Assembly: GCA_914767715.1 (NCBI GenBank) | Contig: OU612067.1 | Span: 31,718,162-31,782,161 of the forward strand | Reading direction: 5' to 3' | Length of the DNA stretch: 64,000 nt | Source of the DNA: Membranipora membranacea | Lineage: Eukaryota; Bryozoa; Gymnolaemata; Cheilostomatida; Membraniporidae | Shown here: in pieces, positions 27,301 to 37,385 of the stretch | Layout of the letters: each line of letters begins with the position of its first letter | Numbering within the stretch: the stretch's first letter is position 1 | Position numbers and translations under genes: made by a program | The notes under the pieces: model-generated | What the model saw: only the letters and a program-made list of their open reading frames with translations | Told to the model about the DNA's origin: nothing | Databases searched by the model: none

Positions 27301-30300
27301 CTCAGTTAAACCGTATCCGGCATTATTATTCAAATGCTGATGATAATGATGTTCCTCGGTCTGTTCTAACCATATCTTTAACTATTTTATGTCACTCTAA
27401 GTCATTCTCTAGTTCTTAATGTGATTCTCAGAACTTCCTCTAGGGCTCTCAACCAAACCCAACATTATGTGAACTCTGATTTGGCGAAATATTACCATGC
27501 CCTTGTATGGTATGGTACAGTACAGTTTAGTATACAGTATGCTGGGCTATCAACCTGAAGAAATAAGAATTTTATTTCAATCTGTATTGGTTTAATCTTT
27601 AACAGCTCCTTCAACAATTGATGTACTCAATGGTTACAACTATGCTGAGTGGGAAGTTCATGATGAAGAAATAGCAGGGCCAGGGAGAGCAAGGCCACTC
27701 CCAGCACTACCTCCGGACACCTCTGACTCGGACAGTAAGATAGTTTTGAATCAATCGCCAGTTCAGTTCAAAGCAAAGTAATTAAAATGTAGCAAACATC
27801 ATTATATACCTCTTGATTAGAGCTACCTGACTCTAGTAACTATACTATTTGCATACTGGTTTTTGTGACCTGAGAAGTCTCCTGGTGCTGTAACTGATTG
27901 ATTGGCAAATGACGATACTCTTTCCCTCAACATTGCGATCCCAAACTTACTTTGATTGCCGATCAGTAAACAGTCCTGTTTTAAGCTTGAACTGCTGTCT
28001 GGGAGTTTGTGCACTCTGATATCTATGTAGCTCTAAATTCTAATCTAATTCTAAATTGAACGCCAAATCAGAATTGTCACCCAACAGGCAAATCTTTTGC
28101 AAAATAAGATGGCTGACAAAATCAGGGAGTGGTATCAAATGAAGTGATCAGATGTTGTGATTTACAGCATGATGTCAGAATTACACTTATCTCGTTGATT
28201 TCTCTTCTTGGTTTTTCTTCTTGATTTTTCGAACTTTTTTGGCCATAATGTGACAATTCGGAGATTGAAGTCTCAATTAATTATCTCTGAGCTACAAAGA
28301 AATAGTTGTTAAAATTCGATCAGGAATGACCATCCTTCACAGGATGAAGGAGTGAAGCAGTTTTGAAAACACATATCAATGTGTGTATTCAAAATATTGC
28401 ACAACTGTAAATCTTCTTTTGCCATTAGCACATGAACAATCGAAAAATTCTGCTTTTTTTAGCAGGGCCTTACAGTCTAATTTCGGTTATATGCGAACAA
28501 CCGAAAAAACAGACTGGGACCAGAAGGCCTCCGCCGCCTTTACCTCAAATCTCTTTGGACTCATCAGGTAAGAGAGTGAATCTACCCTAAATACGCTTGA
28601 ATGTAGTCAACCAGTAACAGGGTCAAGCAGCTATGAGGTATTGGTCTGGAATAATGGTTGAGTTATTTTCCTTTTTTGAAAAATTCATTTGATACCATCT
28701 TTTGAGACAAAGCTGGACCCATAGACTTAATAATAACCCTAGACAGGACACCACATACAGCTGAAGTAAGGCACATAGTTGTGGAGCGCCGTAACGTCAT
28801 TGGAAGGTGTAGAAGCATCGATTCTATTATTGATTTACTGTCCATAATCCAGGTTTTTAGTTCATAACTCGATCAATTTTGATCGAATTTACGAAATTGA
28901 AAATCGCTTTACAATCAGCAGTATCTTGTTATCAACTTGATGCCATTTCATTTATTTTGCCCAAAATAAGTATCAAACTGTTCAATACAAGCTGCTTAAT
29001 CTATTGTAATTTTCAAAGTCAAAATCCGATCAAAATTGATCGAGTTATAAAAAACCTGAATTATTGAGAGTCAATCAATGACAACATCATTGCTTCTACA
29101 TCTTCCAATGTTGTTACGTCACCCACAATTATTAAATGCCTCAGTGCCTTAATGCTAATGCTCCATATAGTGTCCTGTGTAGTTGTATAACTAAGTCTAT
29201 GGCCGGACCCTATCTTCAGAATTTTAATTAATTTTTTCTAGAATAATTAAGAATATTTAGAATAATTTGGAACCCTTTTTATTACAATATAACATAATTT
29301 GAAGGCTGTCCGACTTTATAGCAGCGTCAACAAATTCAATATAATCTTTTGCAGAGGAAGATAATAATGAGGATTTACCCCGATCTCTAGAAAAAGAACA
29401 GAAACTGACTTCCAATCCCATGCTAGGATCTAACCACAATGAAGGAGAAGGCTCTACATTTGTTGAAGGAATAAATAAACACATCCCAAATATTTCTGGG
29501 CAGACTTGCAATAATATAGGAAACGCACTCAGAAGAGCTGAAGACCCTGCTAATCAGGTTTGTATAAGTATGAGGTTGTGAGACAAATCTATAGGACCAT
29601 TGAATACCTTAGATTCATTGTGAAATCCTTAAAATCTATCTAAGCTCCCTCAAATCAAAGAATACTTATGGTAATAAAAGTGTAAAGATGGCCAAAGATG
29701 GGGAGTTAGAAAATAACAAGCTAAAGAACAAAGGTCATAATAATTGCACATGCGTATTCTGAGTATCTGTACAGCTGGAACACTAACCAAGAGGTAGGAG
29801 CACACAGCTGCTCACAAAATCAGCTTTTTTTCAGTTCACAAGCAAATTTGTTAGTTGCACAACTTCAATTTTGAATGCATATTTGAGCAGAACAAGGGGT
29901 TTTTGGGTAACAAATAAGGAGTTTATGTATGCACATACAATTTTCTGTGCTCCATTGACTGCCAAACAGAGATCAGAATTTTATTATCCCTTTAACGTAA
30001 GCAAGAAGTCAAATTCTCAATCCCTTTGCTATACCATTGATGATAGTAACAAAAGAAGATTTTCCTTATCTTTATATCAAATATTCTTTAGTCTGTGAAA
30101 ACCGCACTGCACCTGAAATGGGCTAACGGCTTATGATGTGAACCAGCACAGGATAACTTAACCTGTAAACATTTATTACTGAGGCCAGAGAATTTTTTTT
30201 TATAATTTCTCACATACGAAGCCGCTTTGGTGATGGTTAGTACAAACAGGAAATTCACGTTATATCGTCAAATTAAAGAAATCACACAGATTATGACGTG

Positions 30301-31419
30301 ACGTAAAAAGGCTTTATGGGCCCATCAAAGATTATTTTAACCAAAAATTAGGATGAACTATATATCTAAGAATAATTATAACCTGTTTGAAATTTCTTGC
30401 AATCAAAGTAGCTCAGCCATCCACTTTGCTAAAAACAGCCTTTTTGGCCGCAACGTCATCTAATCACATATTTGGTGAGCTGTTAGCGATCAGTAGCTCG
30501 TCAGCTTTCCAACAATGTATAGGAAGTTTATAGTTGCTGACCCCGTGACTCTACCTTAATAATTATTAAAATCAAGTCTATGATTATATGATGTTATCTC
30601 ATTCACTACTCAATAGAATCCGCAGACATTAATAGAGGAAGAGTATGAGGAACGTGGAACTGACTCAGATTTAATGACTGATGGTGAATTTGACTCATTT
30701 GATGAGCTGACATCAGAGGATGAGCAAGAGATGACTCAAAGCAATGGGTCACCCGTAGGTAAGCATATCAGACATTCATACTAGAAATGATAAAGGTTAA
30801 TCTTAACGTATTTAGCTGTTATTTTTTAAGTGGAACTTGAACCTCCTTTTGTTATTGAGTGTTGTTACAAACCTCTGCTTCTTTGACTGAGTGAGCGTTT
30901 TAGTTTATACAACTTGATGTTTCATCTATGTAAGTGCGAGATAAGGCTAATCAACAACATTGAATGTGGTTTCTATTTGCAGGTTCTTCGGAACATGGGG
31001 TGAGAATGCAGAACGCTTCACATGCTCGTCCTACACAATGTGATACCATAACACCGCAATCTTCTATTACCCCGGCGTCAGCACAAGATCGAGAATCACT
31101 ACCTAGCAGGATGGTTGGAGGTAACAGCTCCCAGGCTCGTCCCACACAATGTGTATCAGTATCAGCTGGACAAACGTCTGTTGCGCCGGTGTCTGCTCAA
31201 GATCACCAATCAACAGGTGAATATCATGATGGTCAATTGGAGGAAACAGTCTCACTGCTTCAACATGCAGTGGCAGAAGGGCGAATAGCAGAAGATAACG
31301 CAACGAACCAGAACAGCCTTGTCAGTGAAAGGTTATCTCAGTTCAACAATACAGCTGGATATCACACGCCAATGAGTGGCTGGACCCTGAGTATCAATTC
31401 ATTACGCAGTACTGAGTGA
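9347..31419 (+). CDS. Single-pass receptor with two tandem Venus-flytrap (ANF-receptor) domains
   Basis: Exons read: 9347-9407, 9642-10181, 15765-15848, 20560-20732, 21455-21640, 22289-22433, 22640-22669, 22714-23282, 23830-24001, 24753-26417, 27143-27256, 27606-27734, 29355-29557, 30617-30758, 30983-31419. All junctions are GT-AG, phases agree, and the sum is 4,650 nt (1,549 aa). Residues 1-20 are a signal peptide; about 21-140 are Ser/Thr-rich; about 150-650 form a diverged first flytrap domain; about 653-1160 a second, mGluR-like one; about 1165-1189 the only transmembrane helix; about 1190-1549 an acidic tail. Family knowledge suggests it binds an amino-acid-like or peptide ligand outside the cell. 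The absent 7TM bundle and the tail motif RPLPALPP suggest SH3-protein coupling rather than G-protein signalling (inference). Least certain: exon 5 donor (GTATAT; a phase-1 GTAAGT exists at 21516), exon 3, and exon 7 with its 44-nt intron. Confidence 0.8.
9642..10181 (+). CDS. Receptor exon 2: Ser/Thr-rich linker and start of first flytrap domain
   Basis: The exon follows the cttgtag acceptor and ends at an ATTTG|GTGAGC donor. Residues about 21-140 are rich in Ser, Thr, Ala and Pro with several N-X-S/T sequons, typical of an O-glycosylated stalk. From LVYLAQFCLDEP the sequence becomes globular, and it ends in the strand-like NSNITF, which continues into exon 3 (VIINTMSN). Confidence 0.75.
10300..10425 (-). 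mobile_element. tRNA-derived SINE fragment (family A)
   Basis: On the minus strand the piece has a perfect RNA polymerase III B box, GGTTCGAATCC, followed by the family body including CCAGGTGTGCTCCGACCTGC, shared with 47665-47945. The A-box half is missing. Confidence 0.7.
11385..11578 (-). mobile_element. tRNA-derived SINE (family A)
   Basis: Minus-strand sequence shows an A box (GGTGGCTCAGTTGATTAGAG), a B box (GGGTCCGAATCC, one mismatch) and the conserved body and 3' part (CACTAAAATTTCGCCGCCCA). It lies in receptor intron 2. Confidence 0.75.
13294..14191 (-). CDS. Nested antisense gene, 3' exons (unknown protein)
   Basis: Four minus-strand exons chain in phase with GT-AG borders: 14191-14151 (41 nt), 14032-14004 (29 nt), 13685-13580 (106 nt) and 13436-13294, ending at TAG. 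The protein end is low-complexity and acidic, with pieces such as STRASRRIVRDILSPYSSS and SGILADDEWFPEQMQDQD; I recognise no domain. An exon further 5' (donor at about 14286, reading NPIIDDIFEKPCSSQA in one frame) is likely but its phase does not fit. The gene lies wholly inside intron 2 of the receptor on the opposite strand. It could be part of a transposon ORF, though spliced exons argue for a host gene. Start not found. Confidence 0.5.
16487..19299. mobile_element. Large foldback element with SINE-like arms
   Basis: The left parts (16487-16650 and 17152-17432) are the inverse of 18805-19299. The outer part of each arm is a degenerate minisatellite of units like cataatgccattg; the inner part is a tRNA-like SINE (17262-17345 and its inverse about 18895-18985, with GGTGGTTAAGCTAGTTAGAG). 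The left arm was later split by a retrotransposon fragment (16655-17045). The element sits in receptor intron 3. Confidence 0.65.
16655..17045 (-). mobile_element. Non-LTR retrotransposon 3' end (CR1/L2-like)
   Basis: The minus strand reads DKDKLERFQKLCTRIMIPY then EEDYEERLSLLKLEELKIHL, the usual C-terminal pattern of CR1/L2-clade reverse transcriptase ORFs, with a stop at 16839-16837. Downstream on that strand comes an AATAAA and a TATATATATA tail, like the tails at 38447 and 55540. It is truncated at its 5' side and is a dead copy. Confidence 0.7.
19641..19666. mobile_element. 26-bp palindromic micro-insertion with 8-bp target duplication
   Basis: The arms CATAGAGTTAT and ATAACTCTATG surround a 4-nt centre. 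GTCAGGGC stands immediately on both sides (19633-19640 and 19667-19674). The ends resemble those of the CATAGAC foldback family. Confidence 0.7.
20560..24001 (+). CDS. Receptor exons 4-9: first Venus-flytrap domain
   Basis: Exon 4 carries GGFVGG, then TDIPILATET and NYFFVRRSDD, which follow the order of the class C flytrap pattern (IGP-type loop, nIPqisy-type strand, yp-FfR segment). Exon 6 ends with ATGVIYLGDS, like the start of the second lobe. Exon 8 ends with DYKAVFALNQF, matching the conserved AVYA helix. Exon 9 supplies a Cys cluster (SRCVEHCVNC) before the second domain starts at VILG|VGGVHD. The first domain is more diverged than the second and is spread over many exons, whereas the second sits in one exon. 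Confidence 0.65.
23375..23480 (-). mobile_element. tRNA-derived SINE fragment (family B)
   Basis: The minus strand has a perfect B box (GAGTTCGAATCCC) with an A-box-like segment about 50 nt before it. It lies in receptor intron 8. Confidence 0.55.
23545..23705 (-). mobile_element. tRNA-like SINE fragment
   Basis: On the minus strand, AAGGCGCAATCGGTTAGC resembles a pol III A box; the B box is degraded. It lies next to the previous fragment in the same intron. Confidence 0.4.
24071..24709. mobile_element. TIR element filled with AATGCA/AATGCG hexamer repeats
   Basis: CAGGGCTGGGGCCATT at 24071 and its inverse ending at 24709 are terminal inverted repeats of hAT-like type (CAGGG start). The interior is dominated by degenerate aaatgcaaatgcgaatgc repeats in both orientations. 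No target duplication was found by eye. It lies in receptor intron 9, 43 bp before exon 10, close to that exon's branch-point region. Confidence 0.65.
24753..26417 (+). CDS. Receptor exon 10: second Venus-flytrap domain and transmembrane helix
   Basis: One 1,665-nt exon between ttttgccag and GTAAGT. It starts VGGVHD and has the class C landmarks in order: LGRRHFNN, ALFVDSC, DDLSSVTLLL, NIPHISTGSTS, RYPKLLRS, TPYGKSAAE, and YYSWNIFANVI. By eye the Ser (SSV), Thr (STS) and Tyr (PYG) of the amino-acid pocket of mGluR-type receptors are kept, but the Asp expected after the FLR-type segment reads Asn (KSNTQS). A short Cys-rich stretch (CSPLDCPC) precedes the single helix TLATFLGIFVALVCGLILYL. An ATG-led frame extends upstream to 24659, but that part lies in an inserted element. 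Confidence 0.85.
26571..26842. mobile_element. Near-perfect 272-bp palindrome in receptor intron 10
   Basis: TTTAAACCACTGCTG at 26571 is mirrored by CAGCAGTGGTTTAA ending 26842. The arms are about 130 bp and nearly perfect in the central 130 bp (26640-26770), with a centre at the inverted gggag-tctc-tccct near 26700-26715. Transcription through the intron would give a long hairpin RNA. Confidence 0.75.
27143..31419 (+). CDS. Receptor exons 11-15: acidic cytoplasmic tail with SH3 ligand
   Basis: Five exons in consistent phase encode about 340 residues. Exon 12 holds RARPLPALPP (27686-27715), fitting the class I SH3 ligand consensus R-x-L-P-x-L-P, shortly after NYAEWEV. Exon 14 is strongly acidic (EEEYEERGTDSDLMTDGEF), with several potential CK2-type sites. 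The terminal exon contains a two-copy internal repeat, each starting ARPTQC and ending SAQD. The stop is TGA at 31417-31419. An AATTAAA at 31454-31460 may serve for polyadenylation. Confidence 0.75.
27843..29201. repeat. Dispersed repeat, copy B
   Basis: Homologous to 1-1100. It includes the hAT-like insertion at 28720-29201, whose left end is also present at the matching place of copy A (893), so that insertion predates the separation of the two copies. It lies in receptor intron 12 (27735-29354). Confidence 0.7.
28720..29201. mobile_element. hAT-like MITE, CATAGAC ends
   Basis: Ends are CATAGACTTA at 28720 and TAAGTCTATG-type ending at 29201. The flanks are gctggacc (28712-28719) and gccggacc (29202-29209), a 7-of-8 match to an 8-bp target duplication. 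Internal subterminal sequence (ccctagacaggacac) is shared with the foldback at 46002. Confidence 0.6.
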
Positions 31420-31569
31420 TTAGGAATTATAACTACTGACTCCCATCTTTGTGAATTAAAACTCAATTTTAATTAGGATACAGGCTATAGCTATGAATAC
31501 TAATGTTTATGACACAATCATCCTTCCTTTGAAATTTTAAAATTATGCACCCTATGAAGCAAACACTAC

Positions 31570-31800
31570 ACACACAATTATATATTTTAAACAATTATAT
31601 ATTCTATTCAATTATATATTATAGACAATTATATATTCTTTTCAATTATATTTTATATACAATCATATATTCTATACAATCATATATCAAATACGATTAT
31701 ATATTATATACAATTATATGTTTTTCACATTTATATATTATTTACAATAATATACACTTATATACAATTATATACAATATATACAATTATATATGAATAT
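31570..31800. repeat. AT minisatellite, about 17-bp unit
   Basis: About thirteen imperfect units of the type acaattatatattctat fill the space between receptor and sulfotransferase genes. Confidence 0.8.
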
Positions 31801-31824
31801 ACCACAATTATAACATGCTTGTTG

Positions 31825-32110
31825 CGCGAGAGGCCCGACCGAGTTCAAATCCTGGTGAAAACAGATTTTATTTACATATCATCTCTTTTACTACTTGGTG
31901 GTTTAATTTGTTTTGTTTTGGTACCTATTTATTACTGCTTACACCCACTACATCATTAAATTTAAACACCTGGATTACTTTGCACTGAGCTTTGCAAGCT
32001 TCAGCAGCCCAGCGTGGCTGAGCGGTTTGAGTGTTTGATCTCAGCCTGCGTTCAAACTCCGGTGAGGAGGACCCCTTATCTTTATAAAGTATATATAAAT
32101 ATATCACAAT
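31825..32110 (+). mobile_element. Two tandem tRNA-derived SINE pieces (family C)
   Basis: At 32010-32070 an A box (GTGGCTGAGCGGTTTGAG) and B box (GTTCAAACTCC) lie at tRNA-like spacing. A half copy with GAGTTCAAATCC lies at 31849-31860. Both are bounded by related segments acaattataacatgcttgttgcg (31803) and its variant near 32106. They are SINE heads, not functional tRNAs. Confidence 0.55.
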
Positions 32111-32687
32111 TATTACATGTTTGTTGCGCTATATTCTATGGCTGCTTTCACTGAAATTAATTGTGGGGGGAGTTCTGCCACATTATAGGACAACGATACT
32201 CAGGCTGTCTAACTCATAGATGGCATGGAAATGACTGCCCTTCTAATTGCACTTAAAATGACATCACCAATTGGCCATCCATCATAAACTCAATCGACAA
32301 CCTGAGTTTATATCATCCACATTAGTTTTGTGGCATTTATGATCATGGCATTTCTAGTCTATGTTATATTTTTCTACCAGCATAAGATCGAATGTTTAAT
32401 TGCCTCCGGGTAACTGAGCATATAGATAATGCATCTTCTTTGTTAAAAAAAATTAACAGTTCATTGCTAGGTCATTGTTCCATGATGCCCAGTAACCAAA
32501 TGGATTAGCAACTCAAAATAGACACTAAGTGGTCAATGTGCTAATCCAGTAAGCAATAATCCTCATCAGACATAAACAACTGACCGCTCCTGCTGGATTT
32601 ATTGGAGCTGCAGAGCAGAAACAAATCTTGATAAGTGCGAAGGATAGAGAGAAGGCCTAGAATCTAACATCATCAGACACCAGGAAT

Positions 32688-35364
32688 ATGAGAACAAATC
32701 CATATTTGAGATGTTTGCAGGGAACTGTAGTTATCATCATTGCAGCTCTGCTGATTCTGGTATCGGTGAGGAGCAGCCTGTTTGAAGACTCCTCCATCCA
32801 CCACCATATATATCAGGTGGAGACAGAACAGGGTTCACAGGTAAGCTTCACAGCCCATCATATAACATGCTTTGCAGAGTAGTTCCCTTTTGAGTATCAT
32901 AGAATTCGCTGTGTACATTTTTTGTGCTGCCACATGGGAAGCAATTTGTGGCAGTTTGTGGGGGTTTTGAAATGGCTGATGCTGCCGGGATTTACTGATG
33001 TTGTGAATTACTTTCAGCGTTTTCAACTTATAGCTTGTTGACTCTGTGAGGATTCTCAATAACAGTTTCTAACTCTTACATTTTACTATCTGTATAATTT
33101 TCCCGAGATTTAAAATATCATATGTCTTGAATAGATGCAATATCTCACATCGTCAGGAAATTTCCAAGCAACTGGTGACAGCAACCCAACAACATACAAT
33201 CCTGAGGTGGAGATGAGAAGAAATGCTGCCTTCACAAGTAAAGTGTGCAGATCACTGATTGGGTGAGTTTAATTAAGATCAACTTAAAATATGAGGCTAA
33301 TGTATCTAAGTAGGACTCAACTCAGTATAATAACACCAATACCTATAACAAAGACTGTGTTTCAGTTCTGTGCAAGGACTTTTTCACCATAACACCAGTA
33401 TATATTGTGGGGGGGGGGGTGAGACTCATCCCCACAAACCTTCTTCACACAGTGACTTCTATCCCTGTGCCAGTTTATTTGTTGTCATCAAATACAAAGT
33501 TCTTGTCTGTCAAACAGCAGACATACTGGTTCAGGTGTAGCAGCAAAGCTTTTCAACCACCGCCATCCAGAATTGTGAGATGTGGGATGTCTGAGTTTTG
33601 TGAAACCAAGTATATATCTAGGGGTATTTGATTATCTATTGCTGCTGCTAGGCGGTTAGCAGTTGGGTGTCAGCACCATCGCACAGCTCAGACTGAAATC
33701 ATTGCACCATTATGCTACCTGTAGTAATTAATTAACACACTTTGTAAAAGGAACTGTTACAATTTTTATACAGGGAAGAAAGACTGTGGTTCTACAAAGC
33801 ATCTGAAAGACCAGGCCAGTCGCTAACCTGGACTTCAACAACAGAGAGGTTCTCATTACTGTTTACTCCCATCCCTAAATGTGGCTGGACTACCTGGCAA
33901 ATTCTCTTCTATACTGATGCTGGGAAACTTGATAATATCAAACGGGAACAAAGGTGACCAAAAAACTGACATTACTCATAGCAGTGAGAATTAGACCCTG
34001 GCAATTTAAACTGTGCACTCATCCTGATCATATGCACTCATTGTATAATGTGAAAAACACCATCAACTATCTATGATTTATCCTGATTGGGCAGGGAGAG
34101 GGCAGGTGAACTGGAGGGTTGTCTTCACACACACACATAAAATGGGCCATCTTTACAGGCATCTCGATATGTCAATTATTGTGCAAACATGATAATAATA
34201 CCAGCAGTATGAGTACATACAGTACTAGTACTCACAGACTAGCAATTTAATTAGTATCAGTTGGTAGTCTTTTTATAACTGAATGAAAGTCATGTATATC
34301 CTACCTGTAGATGGGCATGGGATAATGATTATCATGATGTGGATATACAGAAGACAGTTATCCAAGACGCCAAGTATGATAACTACAAGGACCGACTTCT
34401 CTTCGTCAGGTAAGTGTTTCCTGTTTGATATCTATCAGACTGTTGTTTTAAAAAATAACAGCTTCCAAAATTTTTCGGTACAAAAAAATATCCTGTTCTG
34501 GTGGGCACAAACGACCGTTGTTGGTGGCGGGCGTTGTAAGGCATGTGGAAGCATGCTGTATGGAAAATTCTTACAACACTCTAGGCCTCTGAAGCATTGT
34601 TGTTTGTGCTGTAGGGTCCTCATGAATATTGTAGGATGTGTCCTGGACTAAGTAACTAAAACATGTCTTAGCACACATGGGCTGCACCAACAAGCCTCTA
34701 CTATAATTATAATTAAAACTGGCTACTGCTCATACAGATCTGGAATTTTCCTGTAATGTTATGAAGAGACAACAGATAGTAAATAAAAAAATACAGTTAC
34801 TATGGCTAGAAACCGATATTTATATTTTCTCTTACTGTAGTTTGTTTGTTTTCTAGAGACCCATATGAGCGATTAGTCTCAGCCTACAATGACAAGGCGC
34901 TGCACGCAGATGGGCTCTACACAAAGAGATATCATATACCTTGTGGATGGCTCAATCTATCTCACAACTACACTCTATCCTTCTCTCAGTTCGTCAGCTG
35001 TGTCATCGCCAAGGCCGAGGAGCAAAGGAAAGATCCAGCTAAAATCGACAGCAGACACGCAGCTGTAGCACTGGATATACACTGGAGGCCACAGAGTCAC
35101 CTCTCTCTACCCTGTCGTCTCCATTATAACCTGATAGGCAAATATGACAGATTCAGTGAGAACTCCGAGTTTATGATAAATAGACTGAGGCTCAACGCCA
35201 CCCTAAGCAGAAACAACCACAAAAGAAAGGACGAGAAAAGTCTTCATCTTTGGTATCAGCAGCTCAATGCAACGCTTATAGAGAAGCTTCAGGATCTGTA
35301 CAAATATGACTTCATTTTGTTTGGTTTCGACTCTAATCCACCTGGTAAGAGAGATGTCAAATAA
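32688..35364 (+). CDS. Carbohydrate sulfotransferase, HNK-1ST/CHST family (sulfotransferase 2)
   Basis: Five exons (32688-32840, 33135-33262, 33774-33953, 34311-34409, 34857-35364) join in phase to 1,068 nt, 355 aa. It transfers sulfate from PAPS to a glycan in the Golgi lumen. Residues about 11-27 (VVIIIAALLILVSV) are a type II signal anchor. The 5'-phosphosulfate loop is FTPIPKCGWTTWQ in exon 3 (Lys binds PAPS in this family) and the 3'-phosphate motif is RDPYERLVSAYNDK at the start of exon 5. Later landmarks are LPCRLHYNLIGKYDRF and the family-typical C-terminus YKYDFILFGFDS close to the stop. Length is normal for the family. A GTAAGA at 35345 could splice onward, but the natural C-terminus is already reached. 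The acceptor substrate cannot be told from sequence. It follows the receptor on the same strand, 1.27 kb after its stop. Confidence 0.88.
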
Positions 35365-36485
35365 TTTGCCAACAAAAATACTAGTAGTATAGTTGATTGA
35401 AATTTGGGCACCTACTGTTCCTAAGTATACGTAGTACAAATAGTTTCACTTATTTTCAGCTAAAATTCAGTCACCCATAAATCAGCTGAACTAAGCTGTA
35501 TTTTCATTGACTTCTAAAATACCAACTGCCTTTTTTATGCCAGTATCTAGACTAATTGATTTTTGTTTTCTTTGCTGTGCTCTTTCAAGTACTATATATA
35601 CACAGTCAAGTTATGTTAGTTTCACAAACTTTTCTTGTACTATAAAGTTTAGCTCAGTAGTGATTTATCACCTTTTTCTGAGAATCTACTAATTGTCAGA
35701 CTAGGTATTTGTTTTTTGATATTGTGAAACTCAGACGAAGCTTGGTATGCTTATGCCATATGGTTGGCCACCTGGTTCCGGGATCTACTGTTATCAATGC
35801 ATGTGGAATTGGCTGTATTTTCTAATGACATGATTGGCCCGACTGATATTATTATGAGGACTTTGACTCAACTCATTGTGCTTACATAGGCGGAAGTCAA
35901 GGTAGCACAAACATGATTCATAATTACCCTTACTACATCCAGTTTGTGGTAATTGCTGCCCAGTTTGTGATTGATCTACATTCCCAGGGAGGTCAGTGGC
36001 CAATTTATGAGGACTATGACTGCTTTGATATCAGTTGTATTTGAGAAGGTTGATTGGATGATAGCTTTTCCGTAATTACATCACGTAGTTTACTACTTCG
36101 GAAATTACTGATTGATGGCAAATCAATAACATAGAGAGCGAATAGCAGCGCGCTGATGGCGCATCCCTGGCGGCTGCCAGTGGAGGTGGATAGCAGATTT
36201 TAGATGTTAAGTGATGTAACAACTCGTTGTTTTCTATTTGTCAGCCTATTTACGATGTTAGGGTGGAGTCGGTAGATTCTCAGTTTATTGATTAGGATAT
36301 TTGGGTTGATTCAATTAAATGTGCTTGAGAAATCAATAAACAGAGCTCTGACGGAATTTTGGGATTTTGGTCTAGGTGCTCTGTTGCAGTGTCAATAAGG
36401 GAGATGAGGGCATCTTCAGTTGACCTGTTATGTTTATAGGAGTACTGGGTTGTATCATCAAGGACTGGTGATAACTGTGGTTGAC

Positions 36486-37385
36486 CAAAACCACCATTTT
36501 TTCCCACACAATATCCCCAGTGCCTGTTATTATGGCGGTTTTGGTCTGACCAAAACTGTCACTGTAGCTGCAAATCATACTTGCTTTCTTTTTTAGTGGC
36601 AGATTTGGTCGACCAAAACCGCCACTGTAGCTGCAAATCATACTTGTTTTCTTTTGAGTGGCGGTTTTGGTCGACCACAACCGCCTATAAAGAATTCTTA
36701 TCTCAGACAGGTGAACACAACTCCCACCATAAATAGACTGATCATGTGATAAATACTATTCATAATTTCTTCAAGACCGGAAACCTTGCCAGTGCTAGGT
36801 ACTGGTGACTAGTGCTTTGCAATTAAGCTTGTAATAGTTGGTAAATAGAAACATGGCTTGTGCTTATGGCTTCTATGATCGATGTCAATTATGTGATTGT
36901 TATTACATAGGATCAGCCAACCACAGCTATGGATGTGGTCATCCAGCATCTCATCATTCATGTTAGTCAACTGCATGACAGGTTTCACAATATTATTTTA
37001 ATAGTACTAAACTGGTAAGTATGTTATTATGTATGTATGATCAAGGAGAAACAGGTCATCCTTGGTAGTCACTAGTACCTAGCACTGACAAGGTTTCCGG
37101 TCTTGAGGAAATTACGAATATCATATGTCACATGATCAGTCTATTTATGCTGGGAGTTGTGCTCACCTGTCTGAAATAAGAATTCTTTATTGGCGGTTTT
37201 GATCGACCAATGCCATCACTCAAAAGATAACAAGTATGATTTGCAGCTACAGTGGCGGTTTTGGTCGACCATATCCACCACTAAAAAGAAGGGAAGTATG
37301 ATTTGCAGCTACAGTGGCGGTTTGGACCGCCATAATTACAGGCACTGGGGATATTATGTGGGAAAAATTGGCGGTTTTAACCGTA
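36486..37385. mobile_element. Foldback element with GGTCGACC-bearing repeats
   Basis: Left arm (36486 to about 36815) and right arm (about 37060-37385) are inverted copies; shared landmarks include the ccccagtgcctg segment, gaccggaaaccttg and ctgatcatgtga. Each arm contains two or three tandem units with gcggttttggtcgacc and tgtagctgcaaatcatactt. The centre is about 240 bp. It interrupts the reverse transcriptase of the surrounding relic. Confidence 0.75.
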
